NCBI GenBank assembly: GCA_037576195.1
Contig: CM075103.1
Coordinates: forward strand, 38,701,250-38,765,249
From: Phytoseiulus persimilis
Lineage: Eukaryota; Arthropoda; Arachnida; Mesostigmata; Phytoseiidae
Direction: 5' to 3'
Length of the DNA stretch: 64,000 nt
Shown: piece after piece, positions 1-13,297 of the stretch
Position numbering within the stretch: position 1 is the stretch's first letter
Layout: the number at the start of each line of letters is the position of its first letter
Notes under the pieces: generated by a model
Seen by the model: only the letters and a program-made list of their open reading frames with translations
What the model was told of the DNA's origin: nothing
Database searches by the model: none
Made by a program: the position numbers and the translations under genes

Positions 1-3000
1 ATGCTTCTGGAAATTAGCCTCAGGCTAAGGCTTGCTTCTGAAATTTAGTCTCAGCTTTGAGCTAATGTATGCTCGTTGAATTCAGTCCCGGGCTAAGGCA
101 TGCTTCTGAAATCTAGTCTTAGCTTTGAGCTAATGTATGCTTCTGAAATTTAGTCTTAGCGTTGAGCCAATGTATGCTTGTGGAATTCAGTCTTAGGCTA
201 AGGCTTGCTCCTGAAATTTAGTCTTAGGCTAAGGCATGCTTCTGAAAATTTAGTCTTAGCCTTGAGCTAATGTGTGCTTGTGGAATTTAGTCTTGGGCTG
301 AGGCATGCTTCTGAAATTTAGTCTTAGCTTTGAGCTAATGTATGCTCCTGAAATTTAGTCTTAGCCTGAAGCTAATGTATGCTTCTGAAAATTCGCCTTA
401 GGCTAATGTATGCTTGTGGAATTTAGTCTTAGGCTAAGGCATGCTTCTGAAAATTAGCCTCAGCCTTGAGCTAAGGTTGGCTGTTTTCGAAATTTAGTGT
501 TAGCCTTGAGCTGATGTATGCTTCTGAAAATTCGCCTTAGGCTAATGTATGCTTGTGGAATTTAGTCTTAAGCTGAGGCATGCTTCTGAAATTTCGTCTT
601 AGGCTAAGGCATGCTTCTGAAATTTAGTCTCAGCCTTGAGCTAATGTATGCTTGTGGAATTTAGTCTTGAGCTAAGGCATGCTTCTGAAATTTCGTCTTA
701 GGCTAAGGCTTGCTTCTGAAATTTAGTCTCAGCTTTGAGCTAATGTATGCTCGTGGAATTCAGTCTTAAGCTAAGGCATGCTTCTGAAATTTCGTCTTAG
801 GCTAAGGCATGCTTCTGAAATTTAGTCTTAGCCTTGAGCTAATGTATGCTTGTGGAATTTAGTCTTAAGCTAAGGCATGCTTCTGAAATTTCGTCTTAGG
901 CTAAGGCATGCTTCTGATATTTAGTCTCAGCCTTGAGCTAATGTATGCTTGTGGAATTTAGTCTTAAGCTAAGGCATGCTTCTGAAATTTCGTCTTAGGC
1001 TAAGGCTTGCTTCTGAAATCTAGTCTCAGCTTTGAGCTAATGTATGCTTCTGAAATTTAGTCTTAGCGTTGAGCCAATGTATGCTTGTGGAATTCAGTCT
1101 TAGGCTAAGGCTTGCTTCTGAAATTTAGTCTTAGGCTGAGGCATGCTTCTGAAAATTTAGTCTTAGCCTTGAGCTAATGTGTGCTTGTGGAATTCAGTCT
1201 TGGGCTGAGGCATGCTTCTGAAATTTAGTCTTAGCTTTGAGCTAATGTATGCCTCTGAAATTTAGTCTTAGCCTGAAGCTAATGTATGCTTGTGGAATTC
1301 AGCCTTGAGCTAATGTATGCTTGTGGAATTTAGTTTTTGGCTAAGGCATGCTTCTGAAATTTAGTCTTAGCGTTAAGCTAATGTATGCTTCTGAAATTTA
1401 GTCTTAGCGTTGAGCTAATGTATGCTTCTGAAAATTCGCCTAAGGATAATGTATGCTTGTGGAATTGAGTCTTAGGCTGAGGCATGCTTCTGAAAATTAG
1501 CCTCAGCCTTGAGCTAAGGTTGGCTGATTTCGAAATTCAGTCTTAGCCCTGAGCTAATGTATGCTTCTGAAAATTCGCCTTAGGCTGATGTATGCTTGTG
1601 AAATTTAGTCTTAAGCTAAGGCATGCTTCTGAATTTCGTCTTGGGCTAAGGCATGCTTCTGAAATTTAGTCTTAGCCTTGAGCTAATGTATGCTTGTGGA
1701 ATTTAGTCTTGGGCTAAGGCATGCTCCTGAAATTTAGTCTTAGCGTTGAGCTAATGTATGCTTCTGAAATTTAGTCTTAGCGTTGAGCTAATGTATGCTT
1801 CTGAAAATTCGCCTTAGGCTAATGTATGCTTGTGGAATTTAGTCTTAGGCTAAGGCATGCTTCTGAAAATTAGCCTCAGCCTTGAGCTAAGGTTGGCTGT
1901 TTTCGAAATTTAGTGTTAGCCTTGAGCTAATGTATGCTTCTGAAAATTCGCCTTAGGCTAATGTATGCTTGTGGAATTTGGTCTTAAGCTAAGGCATGCT
2001 TCTGAAATTTCGTCTTAGGCTAAGGCATGCTTCTGAAATTTAGTCTCAGCCTTGAGCTAATGTATGCTTGTGGAATTTAGTCTTAAGCTAAGGCATGCTT
2101 CTGAAATTTCGTCTTAGGCTAAGGCTTGCTTCTGAAATTTAGTCTTAGCTTTGAGCTAATGTATGCTTGTGGAATTCAGTCTTAAGCTAAGGCATGCTTC
2201 TGGAATTCAGTCTTAGCTTTGAGCTAATGTATGCTTCTGAAATTTAGTCTTAGCCTTAAGCTAATGTATGCTTGTGGAATTTAGTCTTGGGCTAAAGCGT
2301 GCTTCTGAAATTTAGTCTCAGCTTTGAGCTAACGTATGCTTCTGGAATTTAGTCTTAGCGTTGAGCTAATGTATGCTTGTGGAATTTAGTCTTGGGCTAA
2401 AGCATGCTTCTGAAATTTAGTCTTAGGCTAAGGCATGCTTCTGAAATTTAGTCTCAGCCTTGAGCTAATGTATGCTTGTGGAATTTAGTCTTAAGCTAAG
2501 GCATGCTTCTGAAATTTCGTCTTAGGCTAAGGCTTGCTTCTGAAATTTAGTCTTAGCGTTGAGCTAATGTATGCTTGTGGAATTTAGTCTTAGGCTAAGG
2601 CATGCTTCTGAAAATTAGCCTCAGCCTTGAGCTAAGGTTGGCTGTTTTCGAAATTTAGTCTTAGCCTTGAGCTAATGTATGCTTCTGAAAATTCGCCTTA
2701 GGCTAATGTATGCTTGTGGAATTTAGTCTTAAGCTAAGGCATGCTTCTGAAACTTAGTCTTAGGCTAAGGCATGCTTCTGAAATTTAGTCTCAGCGTTGA
2801 GCTAATGTATGCTTGTGGAATTTAGTCTTAGGCTAAGGCATGCTTCTGAAAATTAGCCTCAGCCTTGAGCTAAGGTTGGCTGTTTTCGAAATTTAGTCTT
2901 AGCCTTGAGCTAATGTATGCTTCTGAAAATTCGCCTTAGGCTAATGTATGCTTGTGGAATTTAGTCTTAAGCTAAGGCATGCTTCTGAAACTTAGTCTTA

Positions 3001-6000
3001 GGCTAAGGCATGCTTCTGAAATTTAGTCTCAGCGTTGAGCTAATGTATGCTCGTGGAATTTAGTCTTGGGCTAAGGCATGCTTCTGAAATTTAGTCTTAG
3101 CTTTGAGCTTATGTATGCTTCTGAAATCTAGTCTTGGCGTTGAGCTAATGTATGCTTGTGGAATTTAGTCTCAGGCTGAGGCATGCTTCTGAAAATTCGC
3201 CTCAGGCTAAGGCTTGCTCCTGAAATTTAGTCTTAGCTTTGACCTAATGTATGCTTGTGGAATTTAGTCTTAGGCTGAGGCATGCTTCTGAAATTTAGTC
3301 TTAGCCGTGAGCTGATGTATGCTTCTGAAAATTCGCCTCAGGCTAATGTATGCTTCTGAAATTTAGTCTCAGGCTGAGGCATGCTTCTGAAAATTCGCCT
3401 CAGGCTGAGGCTTGCTCCTGAAATTTAGTCTTAGCTTTGACCTAATGTATGCTTGTGGAATTCAGTCTTAGGCTGAGGCATGCTTCTGAAATTTAGTCTT
3501 AGCCTTGAGCTGATGTATGCTTCTGAAAATTCGCCTCAGGCTAATGTATGCTTCTGAAATTTAGTCTCAGGCTAAGGCATGCTTCTGAAATTTAGTCTTA
3601 GGCTAAGGCATGCTCCTGAAATTTAGTCTTAGCGTTGAGCTAATGTATGCTTGTGGAATTCAGTCTTAGGCTAAGGCCTGCTTCTGAAAATTAGCCTCAG
3701 CCTTGAGCTAAGGTATGCTTCTGAAAATTAGCCTCAGCCTTGAGCTAAGGTTGGCTGTTTTCGAAATTCAGTCTTAGCCTTGAGCTAATGTATGCTTCTG
3801 AAAATTCGCCTTAGGCTAATGTATGCTTCTGAAAATTCGCCTTAGGCTAATGTATGCTTGTGGAATTTAGTCTTAAGCTAAGGCATGCTTCTGAAATTTA
3901 GTCTTAGCGTTGAGCTAATGTATGCTTGTGGAATTTAGTCTTGGGCTAAGGCATGCTCCTGAAATTTAGTCCTAGCGTTGAGCTAATGTATGCTTGTGGA
4001 ATTTAGTCTTGGGCTGAGGCATGCTCCTGAAATTTAGTCTTAGCGTTTAGCTAATGTATGCTTGTGGAATTTAGTTTTAAGCTAAGGCATGCTTCTGAAA
4101 TTGAGTCTTAGCCTTGAGCTAATGTATGCTTGTGGAATTTAGTCTTGGGCTAAGGCATGCTTCTGAAATTTAGTCTTAGCGTTGAGCTAATGTATGCTTG
4201 TGGAATTTAGTCTTAAGCTGAGGCATGCTTCTGAAATTTCGTCTTAGGCTAAGGCATGCTTCTGAAATTTAGTCTCAGCCTTGAGCTAATGTATGCTTGT
4301 GGAATTTAGTCTTAAGCTAAGGCATGCTTCTGAAATTTCGTCTTAGGCGAAGGCTTGCTTCTGAAATTTAGTCTCAGCTTTGAGCTAATGTATGCTCGTG
4401 GAATTCAGTCTTGGGCTAAGGCTTGCTTCTGAAATTTAGTCTCAGCTTTGAGCTAATGTGTGCTCGTGGAATTCAGTCTTGGGCTAAGGCATGCTTCTGA
4501 AATCTAGTCTCAGCTTTGAGCTAATGTATGCTCCTGAAACTTAGTCTTAGCGTTGAGCCAATGTATGCTTGTGGAATTCAGTCTTAGGCTAAGGCTTGCT
4601 TCTGGAATTCAGTCTTAGGCTGAGGCATGCTTCTGAAAATTTAGTCTTAGCCTTGAGCTAATGTGTGCTTGTGGAATTTGGTCTTGGGCTGAGGCATGCT
4701 TCTGAAAATTTAGTCTTAGCCTTGAGCTAATGTGTGCTTGTGGAATTTGGTCTTGGGCTGAGGCATGCTTCTGAAATTTAGTCTTAGCTTTGAGCTAATG
4801 TATGCCTCTGAAATTTAGTCTTAGCCTGAAGCTAATGTATGCTTGTGGAATTCAGCCTTGAGCTAATGTATGCTTGTGGAATTAAGTTTTTGGCTAAGGC
4901 ATGCTTCTGAAATTTAGTCTTAGCGTTGAGCTAATGTATGCTTCTGAAATTTAGTCTTAGCGTTGAGCTAATGTATGCTTCTGAAAATTCGCCTAAGGAT
5001 AATGTATGCTTGTGGAATTTAGTCTTGGGCTAAGGCATGCTTCTGAAATTTAGTCTTAGCGTTGAGCTAATGTATGCTTGTGGAATTTAGTCTTAAGCTG
5101 AGGCATGCTTCTGAAATTTCGTCTTAGGCTAAGGCATGCTTCTGAAATTTAGTCTCAGCCTTGAGCTAATGTATGCTTGTGGAATTTAGTCTTAAGCTAA
5201 GGCATGCTTCTGAAATTTCGTCTTAGGCGAAGGCTTGCTTCTGAAATTTAGTCTCAGCTTTGAGCTAATGTATGCTCGTGGAATTCAGTCTTGGGCTAAG
5301 GCATGCGTCTGAAATCTAGTCTCAGCTTTGAGCTAATGTATGCTTCTGAAATTTCGTCTTAGGCTAAGGCTTGCTTCTGAAATTTAGTCTCAGCTTTGAG
5401 CTAATGTGTGCTCGTGGAATTCAGTCTTGGGCTAAGGCATGCTTCTGAAATCTAGTCTCAGCTTTGAGCTAATGTATGCTCCTGAAATTTAGTCTTAGCG
5501 TTGAGCCAATGTATGCTTGTGGAATTCAGTCTTAGGCTAAGGCTTGCTTCTGGAATTCAGTCTTAGGCTGAGGCATGCTTCTGAAAATTTAGTCTTAGCC
5601 TTGAGCTAATGTGTGCTTGTGGAATTTGGTCTTGGGCTGAGGCATGCTTCTGAAAATTTAGTCTTAGCCTTGAGCTAATGTGTGCTTGTGGAATTTGGTC
5701 TTGGGCTGAGGCATGCTTCTGAAATTTAGTCTTAGCTTTGAGCTAATGTATGCCTCTGAAATTTAGTCTTAGCCTGAAGCTAATGTATGCTTGTGGAATT
5801 CAGCCTTGAGCTAATGTATGCTTGTGGAATTAAGTTTTTGGCTAAGGCATGCTTCTGAAATTTAGTCTTAGCGTTGAGCTAATGTATGCTTCTGAAATTT
5901 AGTCTTAGCGTTGAGCTAATGTATGCTTCTGAAAATTCGCCTAAGGATAATGTATGCTTGTGGAATTTAGTCTTAGGCTGAGGCATGCTTCTGAAAATTA

Positions 6001-9000
6001 GCCTCAGCCTTGAGCTGAGGTTGGCTGATTTCGAAATTTAGTCTTAGCCTTGAGCTAATGTATGCTTCTGAAAATTCGCCTTAGGCTGATGTATGCTTGT
6101 GAAATTTAGTCTTAAGCTAAGGCATGCTTCTAAAATTTCGTCTTGGGCTAAGGCATGCTTCTGAAATTTAGTCTTAGCCTTGAGCTAATGTATGCTTGTG
6201 GAATTTAGTCTTGGGCTAAGGCATGCTCCTGAAATTTAGTCTTAGCGTTGAGCTAATGTATGCTTCTGAAATTTAGTCTTAGCGTTGAGCTAATGTATGC
6301 TTCTGAAAATTCGCCTTAGGCTAATGTATGCTTGTGGAATTTAGTCTTAGGCTAAGGCATGCTTCTGAAAATTAGCCTCAGCCTTGAGCTAAGGTTGGCT
6401 GTTTTCGAAATTTAGTGTTAGCCTTGAGCTAATGTATGCTTCTGAAAATTCGCCTTAGGCTAATGTATGCTTGTGGAATTTAGTCTTAAGCTAAGGCATG
6501 CTTCTGAAATTTCGTCTTAGGCTAAGGCATGCTTCTGAAATTTCGTCTCAGCCTTGAGCTAATGTATGCTTGTGGAATTTAGTCTTAAGCTAAGGCATGC
6601 TTCTGAAATTTCGTCTAAGGCTAAGGCTTGCTTCTGAAATTTAGTCTTAGCTTTGAGCTAATGTATGCTTGTGGAATTCAGTCTTAAGCTAAGGCATGCT
6701 TCTGGAATTTAGTCTTAGCTTTGAGCTAATGTATGCTTCTGAAATTTAGTCTTAGCCTTAAGCTAATGTATGCTTGTGGAATTTAGTCTTGGGCTGAAGC
6801 ATGCTTCTGAAATTTAGTCTTAGCTTTGAGCTAACGTATGCTTCTGGAATTTAGTCTTAGCGTTGAGCTAATGTATGCTTGTGGAATTTAGTCTTGGGCT
6901 AAGGCATGCTTCTGAAATTTAGTCTTAGCTTTGAGCTGATGTATGCTTCTGAAATTTAGTCTTAGCGTTGAGCTAGTGTATGCTTGTGGAATTTAGTCTT
7001 AAGCCAAGGCATGCTTCTAAAATTTCGTCTTGGGCTAAGGCATGCTTCTGAAATTTAGTCTTAGCCTTGAGCTAATGTATGCTTGTGGAATTTAGTCTTG
7101 GGCTAAGGCATGCTCCTGAAATTTGGTCTTAGCGTTGAGCTAATGTATGCTTCTGAAATTTAGTCTTAGCGTTGAGCTAATGTATGCTTCTGAAAATTCG
7201 CCTTAGGCTAATGTATGCTTGTGGAATTTAGTCTTAGGCTAAGGCATGCTTCTGAAAATTAGCCTCAGCCTTGAGCTAAGGTTGGCTGTTTTCGAAATTT
7301 AGTGTTAGCCTTGAGCTAATGTATGCTTCTGAAAATTCGCCTTAGGCTAATGTATGCTTGTGGAATTTAGTCTTAAGCTAAGGCATGCTTCTGAAATTTC
7401 GTCTTAGGCTAAGGCATGCTTCTGAAATTTCGTCTCAGCCTTGAGCTAATGTATGCTTGTGGAATTTAGTCTTAAGCTAAGGCATGCTTCTGAAATTTCG
7501 TCTCAGCCTTGAGCTAATGTATGCTTGTGGAATTTAGTCTTAAGCTAAGGCATGCTTCTGAAATTTCGTCTAAGGCTAAGGCTTGCTTCTGAAATTTAGT
7601 CTTAGCTTTGAGCTAATGTATGCTTGTGGAATTCAGTCTTAAGCTAAGGCATGCTTCTGGAATTTAGTCTTAGCTTTGAGCTAATGTATGCTTCTGAAAT
7701 TTAGTCTTAGCCTTAAGCTAATGTATGCTTGTGGAATTTAGTCTTGGGCTAAAGCATGCTTCTGAAATTTAGTCTTAGCTTTGAGCTAACGTATGCTTCT
7801 GGAATTTAGTCTTAGCGTTGAGCTAATGTATGCTTGTGGAATTTAGTCTTGGGCTAAGGCATGCTTCTGAAATTTAGTCTTAGCTTTGAGCTGATGTATG
7901 CTTCTGAAATTTAGTCTTAGCGTTGAGCTAGTGTATGCTTGTGGAATTTAGTCTTAGGCGAAGGCATGCTTCTGAAAATTAGCCTCAGCCTTGAGCTAAG
8001 GTTGGCTGTTTTCGAAATTTAGTCTTAGCCTTGAGCTAATGTATGCTTGTGGAATTTAGTCTTGGGCTAAGGCATGCTTCTGAAATTTAGTCTCAGCTTT
8101 GAGCTAATGTATGCTCGTGGAATTCAGTCTTGGGCTAAGGCATGCTTCTGAAATCTAGTCTCAGCTTTGAGCTAATGTATGCTCCTGAAATTTAGTCTTA
8201 GCGTTGAGCCAATGTATGCTTGTGGAATTCAGTCTTAGGCTAAGGCTTGCTTCTGAAATTCAGTCTTAGGCTGAGGCATGCTTCTGAAAATTTAGTCTTA
8301 GCCTTGAGCTAATGTGTGCTTGTGGAATTTAGTCTTGGGCTGAGGCATGCTTCTGAAATTTAGTCTTAGCTTTGAGCTAATGTATGCCTCTGAAATTTAG
8401 TCTTAGCCTGAAGCTAATGTATGCTTGTGGAATTCAGCCTTGAGCTAATGTATGCTTGTGGAATTTAGTTTTTGGCTAAGGCATGCTTCTGAAATCTAGT
8501 CTTAGCGTTGAGCTGATGTATGCTTCTGAAATTTAGTCTTAGCGTTGAGCTAATGTATGCTTCTGAAAATTCGCCTAAGGATAATGTATGCTTGTGGAAT
8601 TTAGTCTTAGGCTGAGGCATGCTTCTGAAAATTAGCCTCAGCCTTGAGCTGAGGTTGGCTGATTTCGAAATTTAGTCTTAGCCTTGAGCTAATGTATGCT
8701 TCTGAAAATTCGCCTTAGGCTGATGTATGCTTGTGAAATTTAGTCTTAAGCTAAGGCATGCTCCTGAAATTTCGTCTTGGGCTAAGGCATGCTTCTGAAA
8801 TTTAGTCTTAGCCTTGAGCTAATGTATGCTTGTGGAATTTAGTCTTGGGCTAAGGCATGCCCCTGAAATTTAGTCTTAGCGTTGAGCTAATGTATGCTTC
8901 TGAAATTTAGTCTTAGCGTTGAGCTAATGTATGCTTCTGAAAATTCGCCTTAGGCTAATGTATGCTTGTGGAATTTAGTCTTAGGCTAAGGCATGCTTCT

Positions 9001-10414
9001 GAAAATTAGCCTCAGCCTTGAGCTAAGGTTGGCTGTTTTCGAAATTTAGTGTTAGCCTTGAGCTAATGTATGCTTCTGAAAATTCGCCTTCGGCTAATGT
9101 ATGCTTGTGGAATTTAGTCTTAAGCTAAGGCATGCTTCTGAAATTTCGTCTTAGGCTAAGGCATGCTTCTGAAATTTAGTCTCAGCCTTGAGCTAATGTA
9201 TGCTTGTGGAATTTAGTCTTAAGCTAAGGCATGCTTCTGAAATTTCGTCTTAGGCTAAGGCTTGCTTCTGAAATTTAGTCTTAGCTTTGAGCTAATGTAT
9301 GCTTGTGGAATTCAGTCTTAAGCTAAGGCATGCTTCTGGAATTTAGTCTTAGCTTTGAGCTAATGTATGCTTCTGAAATTTAGTCTTGGCCTTAAGCTAA
9401 TGTATGCTTGTGGAATTTAGTCTTGGGCTAAAGCATGCTTCTGAAATTTAGTCTTAGCTTTGAGCTAACGTATGCTTCTGGAATTTAGTCTTAGCGTTGA
9501 GCTAATGTATGCTTGTGGAATTTAGTCTTGGGCTAAGGCATGCCTCTGAAATTTAGTCTTAGCTTTGAGCTGATGTATGCTTCTGAAATTTAGTCTTAGC
9601 GTTGAGCTAATGTATGCTTGTGGAATTTAGTCTTAGGCTAAGGCATGCTTCTGAAAATTAGCCTCAGCCTTGAGCTAAGGTTGGCTGTTTTCGAAATTTA
9701 GTCTTAGCCTTGAGCTAATGTATGCTTGTGGAATTTAGTCTTGGGCTAAGGCATGCTTCTGAAATTTAGTCTTAGCTTTGAGCTTATGTATGCTTCTGAA
9801 ATCTAGTCTTGGCGTTGAGCTAATGTATGCTTGTGGAATTTAGTCTCAGGCTGAGGCATGCTTCTGAAAATTCGCCTCAGGCTAAGGCTTGCTCCTGAAA
9901 TTTAGTCTTAGCTTTGACCTAATGTATGCTTGTGGAATTTAGTCTTAGGCTGAGGCATGCTTCTGAAATTTAGTCTTAGCCTTGAGCTGATGTATGCTTG
10001 TGGAATTTAGTCTTAGGCTAAGGCATGCTTCTGAAAATTAGCCTCAGCCTTGAGCTAAGGTTGGCTGTTTTCGGAATTTAGTCTTAGCCTTAAGCTAATG
10101 TGTGCTTCTGAAAATCCGCCTCAGCCTTGAGCTAATGTATGCTTGTGGAATTTAGTCTTAAGCTGAGGCATGCTTCTGAAAATTTAGTCTTAGCGTTGAG
10201 CTAATGTGTGCTTCTGAAAATTCGCCTTAGGCTAATGTATGCTTGTGGAATTCCGTCTCAAGCTAAGGCATGCTTCTGAAATTCAGTCTTAGCTTTGAGC
10301 TAATGTATGCTTCTGAAATTTGGTCTTAGCGTTGAGCTAATGTATGCTTGTGGAATTTAGTCTTGGGCTAAGGCATGCTTCTGAAATTTAGTCTTAGCCT
10401 TGAGCTAATGTATG

Positions 10415-12790
10415 CTTGTTGAAATTTAGTCTTGGGCTGAGGCATGCTTCTGAGAAATCGCCTCAGGCCAAGGCATGCTTCTGAAAATTCAGTCTTAGCG
10501 TTGAGCTAATGTATGCTTCTGAAAATTGGTCTTAGCCTTAAGCTAATGTATGCTTGTGGAATTTAGTCTTGAGCTAAGGCATGCTTCTGAAATTTAGCCT
10601 CAGCCTTGAGCTAAGGTTGGCTGTTTTCGAAATTTAGTCTTAGCCTTGAGCTAATGTATGCTTCTGAAAATTCGCCTTAGGCTAATGTATGCTTGTGGAA
10701 TTTAGTCTTAAGCTAAGGCATGCTTCTGAAATTTCGTCTTAGGCTAAGGCATGCTTCTGAAATTCAGTCTTAGCGTTGAGCTAATGTATGCTTGTGGAAT
10801 TTAGTCTTGGGCTAAAGCATGCTCCTGAAATTTAGTCTTAGCTGTGAGCTAAGGCATGCTTCTGAAATTTAGTCTTAGCGTTGAGCTAATGTATGCTTCT
10901 GAAAATTTGCCTTAGGCTAAGGCATGCTCCTGAAATTTAGTCTTAGCTTTGAGCTAATGCATGCTTCTGAAATTTGGTCTTAGCGTTGAGCTAATGTATG
11001 CTTGTCGAATTTAATCTTGGGCTAAGGCATGCTTCTGAAATTTAGTCTCAGCTTTGAGCTAATGTATGCTTCTGAAATTTAGTCTTAGCCTTAAGTTAAT
11101 GTGTGCTTGTGGAATTTAGTCTTGGGCTAAGGCATGCTTCTGAAATTCAGTCTTAGCTTTGAGCTAATGTATGCTTCTGAAATTTAGTCTTAGTCTTAAG
11201 CTAATGTATGCTTGTTGAAATTTAGTCTTGGGCTGAGGCATGCTTCTGAGAAATCGCCTCAGGCCAAGGCATGCTTCTGAAAATTCAGTCTTAGCGTTGA
11301 GCTAATGTATGCTTCTGAAAATTGGTCTTAGCCTTAAGCTAATGTATGCTTGTGGAATTTAGTCTTGAGCTAAGGCATGCTTCTGAAATTTAGCCTCAGC
11401 CTTGAGCTAAGGTTGGCTGTTTTCGAAATTTAGTCTTAGCCTTGAGCTAATGTATGCTTCTGAAAATTCGCCTTAGGCTAATGTATGCTTGTGGAATTTA
11501 GTCTTAAGCTAAGGCATGCTTCTGAAATTTCGTCTTAGGCTAAGGCATGCTTCTGAAATTCAGTCTTAGCGTTGAGCTAATGTATGCTTGTGGAATTTAG
11601 TCTTGGGCTAAAGCATGCTCCTGAAATTTAGTCTTAGCTGTGAGCTAAGGCATGCTTCTGAAATTTAGTCTTAGCGTTGAGCTAATGTATGCTTCTGAAA
11701 ATTTGCCTTAGGCTAAGGCATGCTCCTGAAATTTAGTCTTAGCTTTGAGCTAATGTATGCTTCTGAAATTTGGTCTTAGCGTTGAGCTAATGTATGCTTG
11801 TCGAATTTAATCTTGGGCTAAGGCATGCTTCTGAAATTTAGTCTCAGCTTTGAGCTAATGTATGCTTCTGAAATTTAGTCTTAGCCTTAAGCTAATGTGT
11901 GCTTGTGGAATTTAGTCTTGGGCTAATGTATGCTTGTGGAATTTAGTCTTGGGCTAAGGCATGCTTCTGAAATTTAGTCTCAGCCTTGAGCTAATGTATG
12001 CTTGTTGAAATTTAGTCTTGGGCTGAGGCATGCTTCTGAGAAATCGCCTCAGGCCAAGGCATGCTTCTGAAAATTCAGTCTTAGCGTTGAGCTAATGTAT
12101 GCTTCTGAAAATTGGTCTTAGCCTTAAGCTAATGTATGCTTGTGGAATTTAGTCTTGAGCTAAGGCATGCTTCTGAAATTTAGCCTCAGCCTTGAGCTAA
12201 GGTTGGCTGTTTTCGAAATTTAGTCTTAGCCTTGAGCTAATGTATGCTTCTGAAAATTCGCCTTAGGCTAATGTATGCTTGTGGAATTTAGTCTTAAGCT
12301 AAGGCATGCTTCTGAAATTTCGTCTTAGGCTAAGGCATGCTTCTGAAATTCAGTCTTAGCGTTGAGCTGATGTATGCTTGTGGAATTTAGTCTTGGGCTA
12401 AAGCATGCTCCTGAAATTTAGTCTTAGCTGTGAGCTAAGGCATGCTTCTGAAATTAAGTCTTAGCGTTGAGCTAATGTATGCTTCTGAAAATTTGCCTTA
12501 GGCTAAGGCATGCTCCTGAAATTTAGTCTTAGCTTTGAGCTAATGTATGCTTCTGAAATTTGGTCTTAGCGTTGAGCTAATGTATGCTTGTCGAATTTAA
12601 TCTTGGGCTAAGGCATGCTTCTGAAATTTAGTCTCAGCTTTGAGCTAATGTATGCTTCTGAAATTTAGTCTTAGCCTTAAGCTAATGTGTGCTTGTGGAA
12701 TTTAGTCTTGGGCTAAGGCATGCTTCTGAAATTCAGTCTTAGCTTTAAGCTAATGTATGCTTCTGAAATTTAGTCTTAGTCTTAAGCTAA
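10415..12790. repeat. Higher-order repeat of ~790-796 bp within the satellite
   Basis: A block beginning with the rare variant CTTGTTGAAATTTAG, followed by CTGAGAAATCGCCTCAGGCC, starts at 10415, 11211 and 12001 (spacings 796 and 790 bp). Successive blocks are nearly identical over most of their length; the third ends near element A. Such long near-identical multimers of a short monomer are typical of recent unequal exchange. The exact end of the third copy is approximate. Confidence 0.8.
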
Positions 12791-12873
12791 TGTATGCTTG
12801 TGGAATTTAGCCTTGAGCTAATGTATGCTTGTGGAATTTAGTCTTGGGCTAAGGCATGCTTCTGGAATTTAGT

Positions 12874-12878
12874 CTTAG
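12874..12878. other. Target site duplication (left) of element A
   Basis: CTTAG lies directly before the 5' LTR and again directly after the 3' LTR (22249-22253). CTTAG is part of the satellite unit, so joining the flanks gives an uninterrupted satellite. Five bp is the usual duplication size for copia-type integrases. Confidence 0.92.
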
Positions 12879-12991
12879 TGTTGAAATACAGCCATATTTC
12901 TGGGTAGCTGTAATTAGTCTGAAACACTGATGGGTCCAGAAGACAAGGACATTCTGACCGGAACCCTTTTCTGTGAGATACTGACAACGGC

Positions 12992-13021
12992 GTCCGTGAA
13001 GGACTTCCGGTCTTCACGGAC
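12992..13021. other. Perfect 10-bp-stem hairpin in the LTR U3
   Basis: GTCCGTGAAG at 12992-13001 pairs perfectly with CTTCACGGAC at 13012-13021 around a 10-nt loop. It lies about 20 bp upstream of the TATA box and is conserved in all three LTRs of the A/B lineage in this window. In DNA it could be a cruciform or a palindromic factor site; in RNA from the 3' LTR it would be a stem-loop. Function unknown. Confidence 0.8.
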
Positions 13022-13042
13022 GGGTGCAGCTTTCCACACTGA

Positions 13043-13061
13043 TATATAAACCCTGAATAAA
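13043..13061 (+). promoter_or_regulatory. LTR core promoter TATATAAA and AATAAA signal
   Basis: TATATAAA at 13043-13050 is followed almost at once by AATAAA at 13056-13061. The same arrangement is in the 3' LTR (22100-22107 and 22113-22118) and, as TATATATA plus AATAAA, in the LTRs of element C. By analogy with other copia LTRs the U3/R boundary should lie about 25-30 bp after the TATA box. Confidence 0.7.
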
Positions 13062-13191
13062 GAACTGCTCGGGGAGCTACATGATTCTAACACCGAATCT
13101 CTGTCTCAATATTCCGTGCCGTGATCTTCCAGACTCACAGAGTACTTCCAGATCGTGTCCACCGACTGACCCCAGTGGGTTATTTCCAACA

Positions 13192-13297
13192 TTCGTTATT
13201 GCGCACGATACCGCTCTACGGACCCATACGACTGGACAGTGTACTGTGAGGTGTGTGACTCTCCCGTGAATAGTTCGGTGCAACTCCAACGAGTGAA
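13192..13297 (+). other. Leader of element A with non-canonical primer-binding candidate
   Basis: Directly after the LTR comes TTCGTTATTGCGCACGATAC. The same block, with two extra bases, follows the 5' LTR of element C on the minus strand, although the two families differ elsewhere. This conservation is what a primer binding site would show, but the usual initiator-tRNA-Met 3'-end match (TGGTATCAGAGC type) is absent. Priming from an internal or half tRNA, as in Drosophila copia, is possible; I could not match it to a tRNA. Confidence 0.45.

Larger units (their letters stand above)
1..12878. repeat. Satellite array 1, alternating ~31/37-bp units
   Basis: Continuous tandem repeat from base 1 to the insertion point of element A. 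Two unit types dominate: a 31-bp type (ATGCTTCTG, then AAATTTAGTCTTAGG, then CTAAGGC) and a 37-bp type with TTTGAGCTAATGT or GTTGAGCTAATGT at its end. Further variants start ATGCTTGTGGAA or carry AATTCGCCT. A third unit type contains GGTTGGCTGTTTTCGAAA. Both main periods are 1 mod 3 and the units carry TAG and TGA, so no frame stays open and no gene was found. The array also has longer periods; for example the variant ATTAAGTTTTTGGC recurs at 4881 and 5829, 948 bp apart. The array is cut by the left edge of the window. Confidence 0.95.
12879..13191 (+). repeat. 5' LTR of element A
   Basis: 313 bp, starting TGTTGAAATACAG and ending TTATTTCCAACA. Compared with the 3' LTR at 21936-22248 I count four substitutions (about 98.7 percent identity by eye), which suggests a fairly recent insertion relative to the decay of its coding regions. 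Contains a TATA box, AATAAA and a strong hairpin, annotated separately. Confidence 0.95.

Noticed and set aside
1-12878. CRISPR-like look of the regularly spaced short repeats
   Set aside because: Units are head-to-tail without unique spacers, the DNA is eukaryotic and no cas gene is present.
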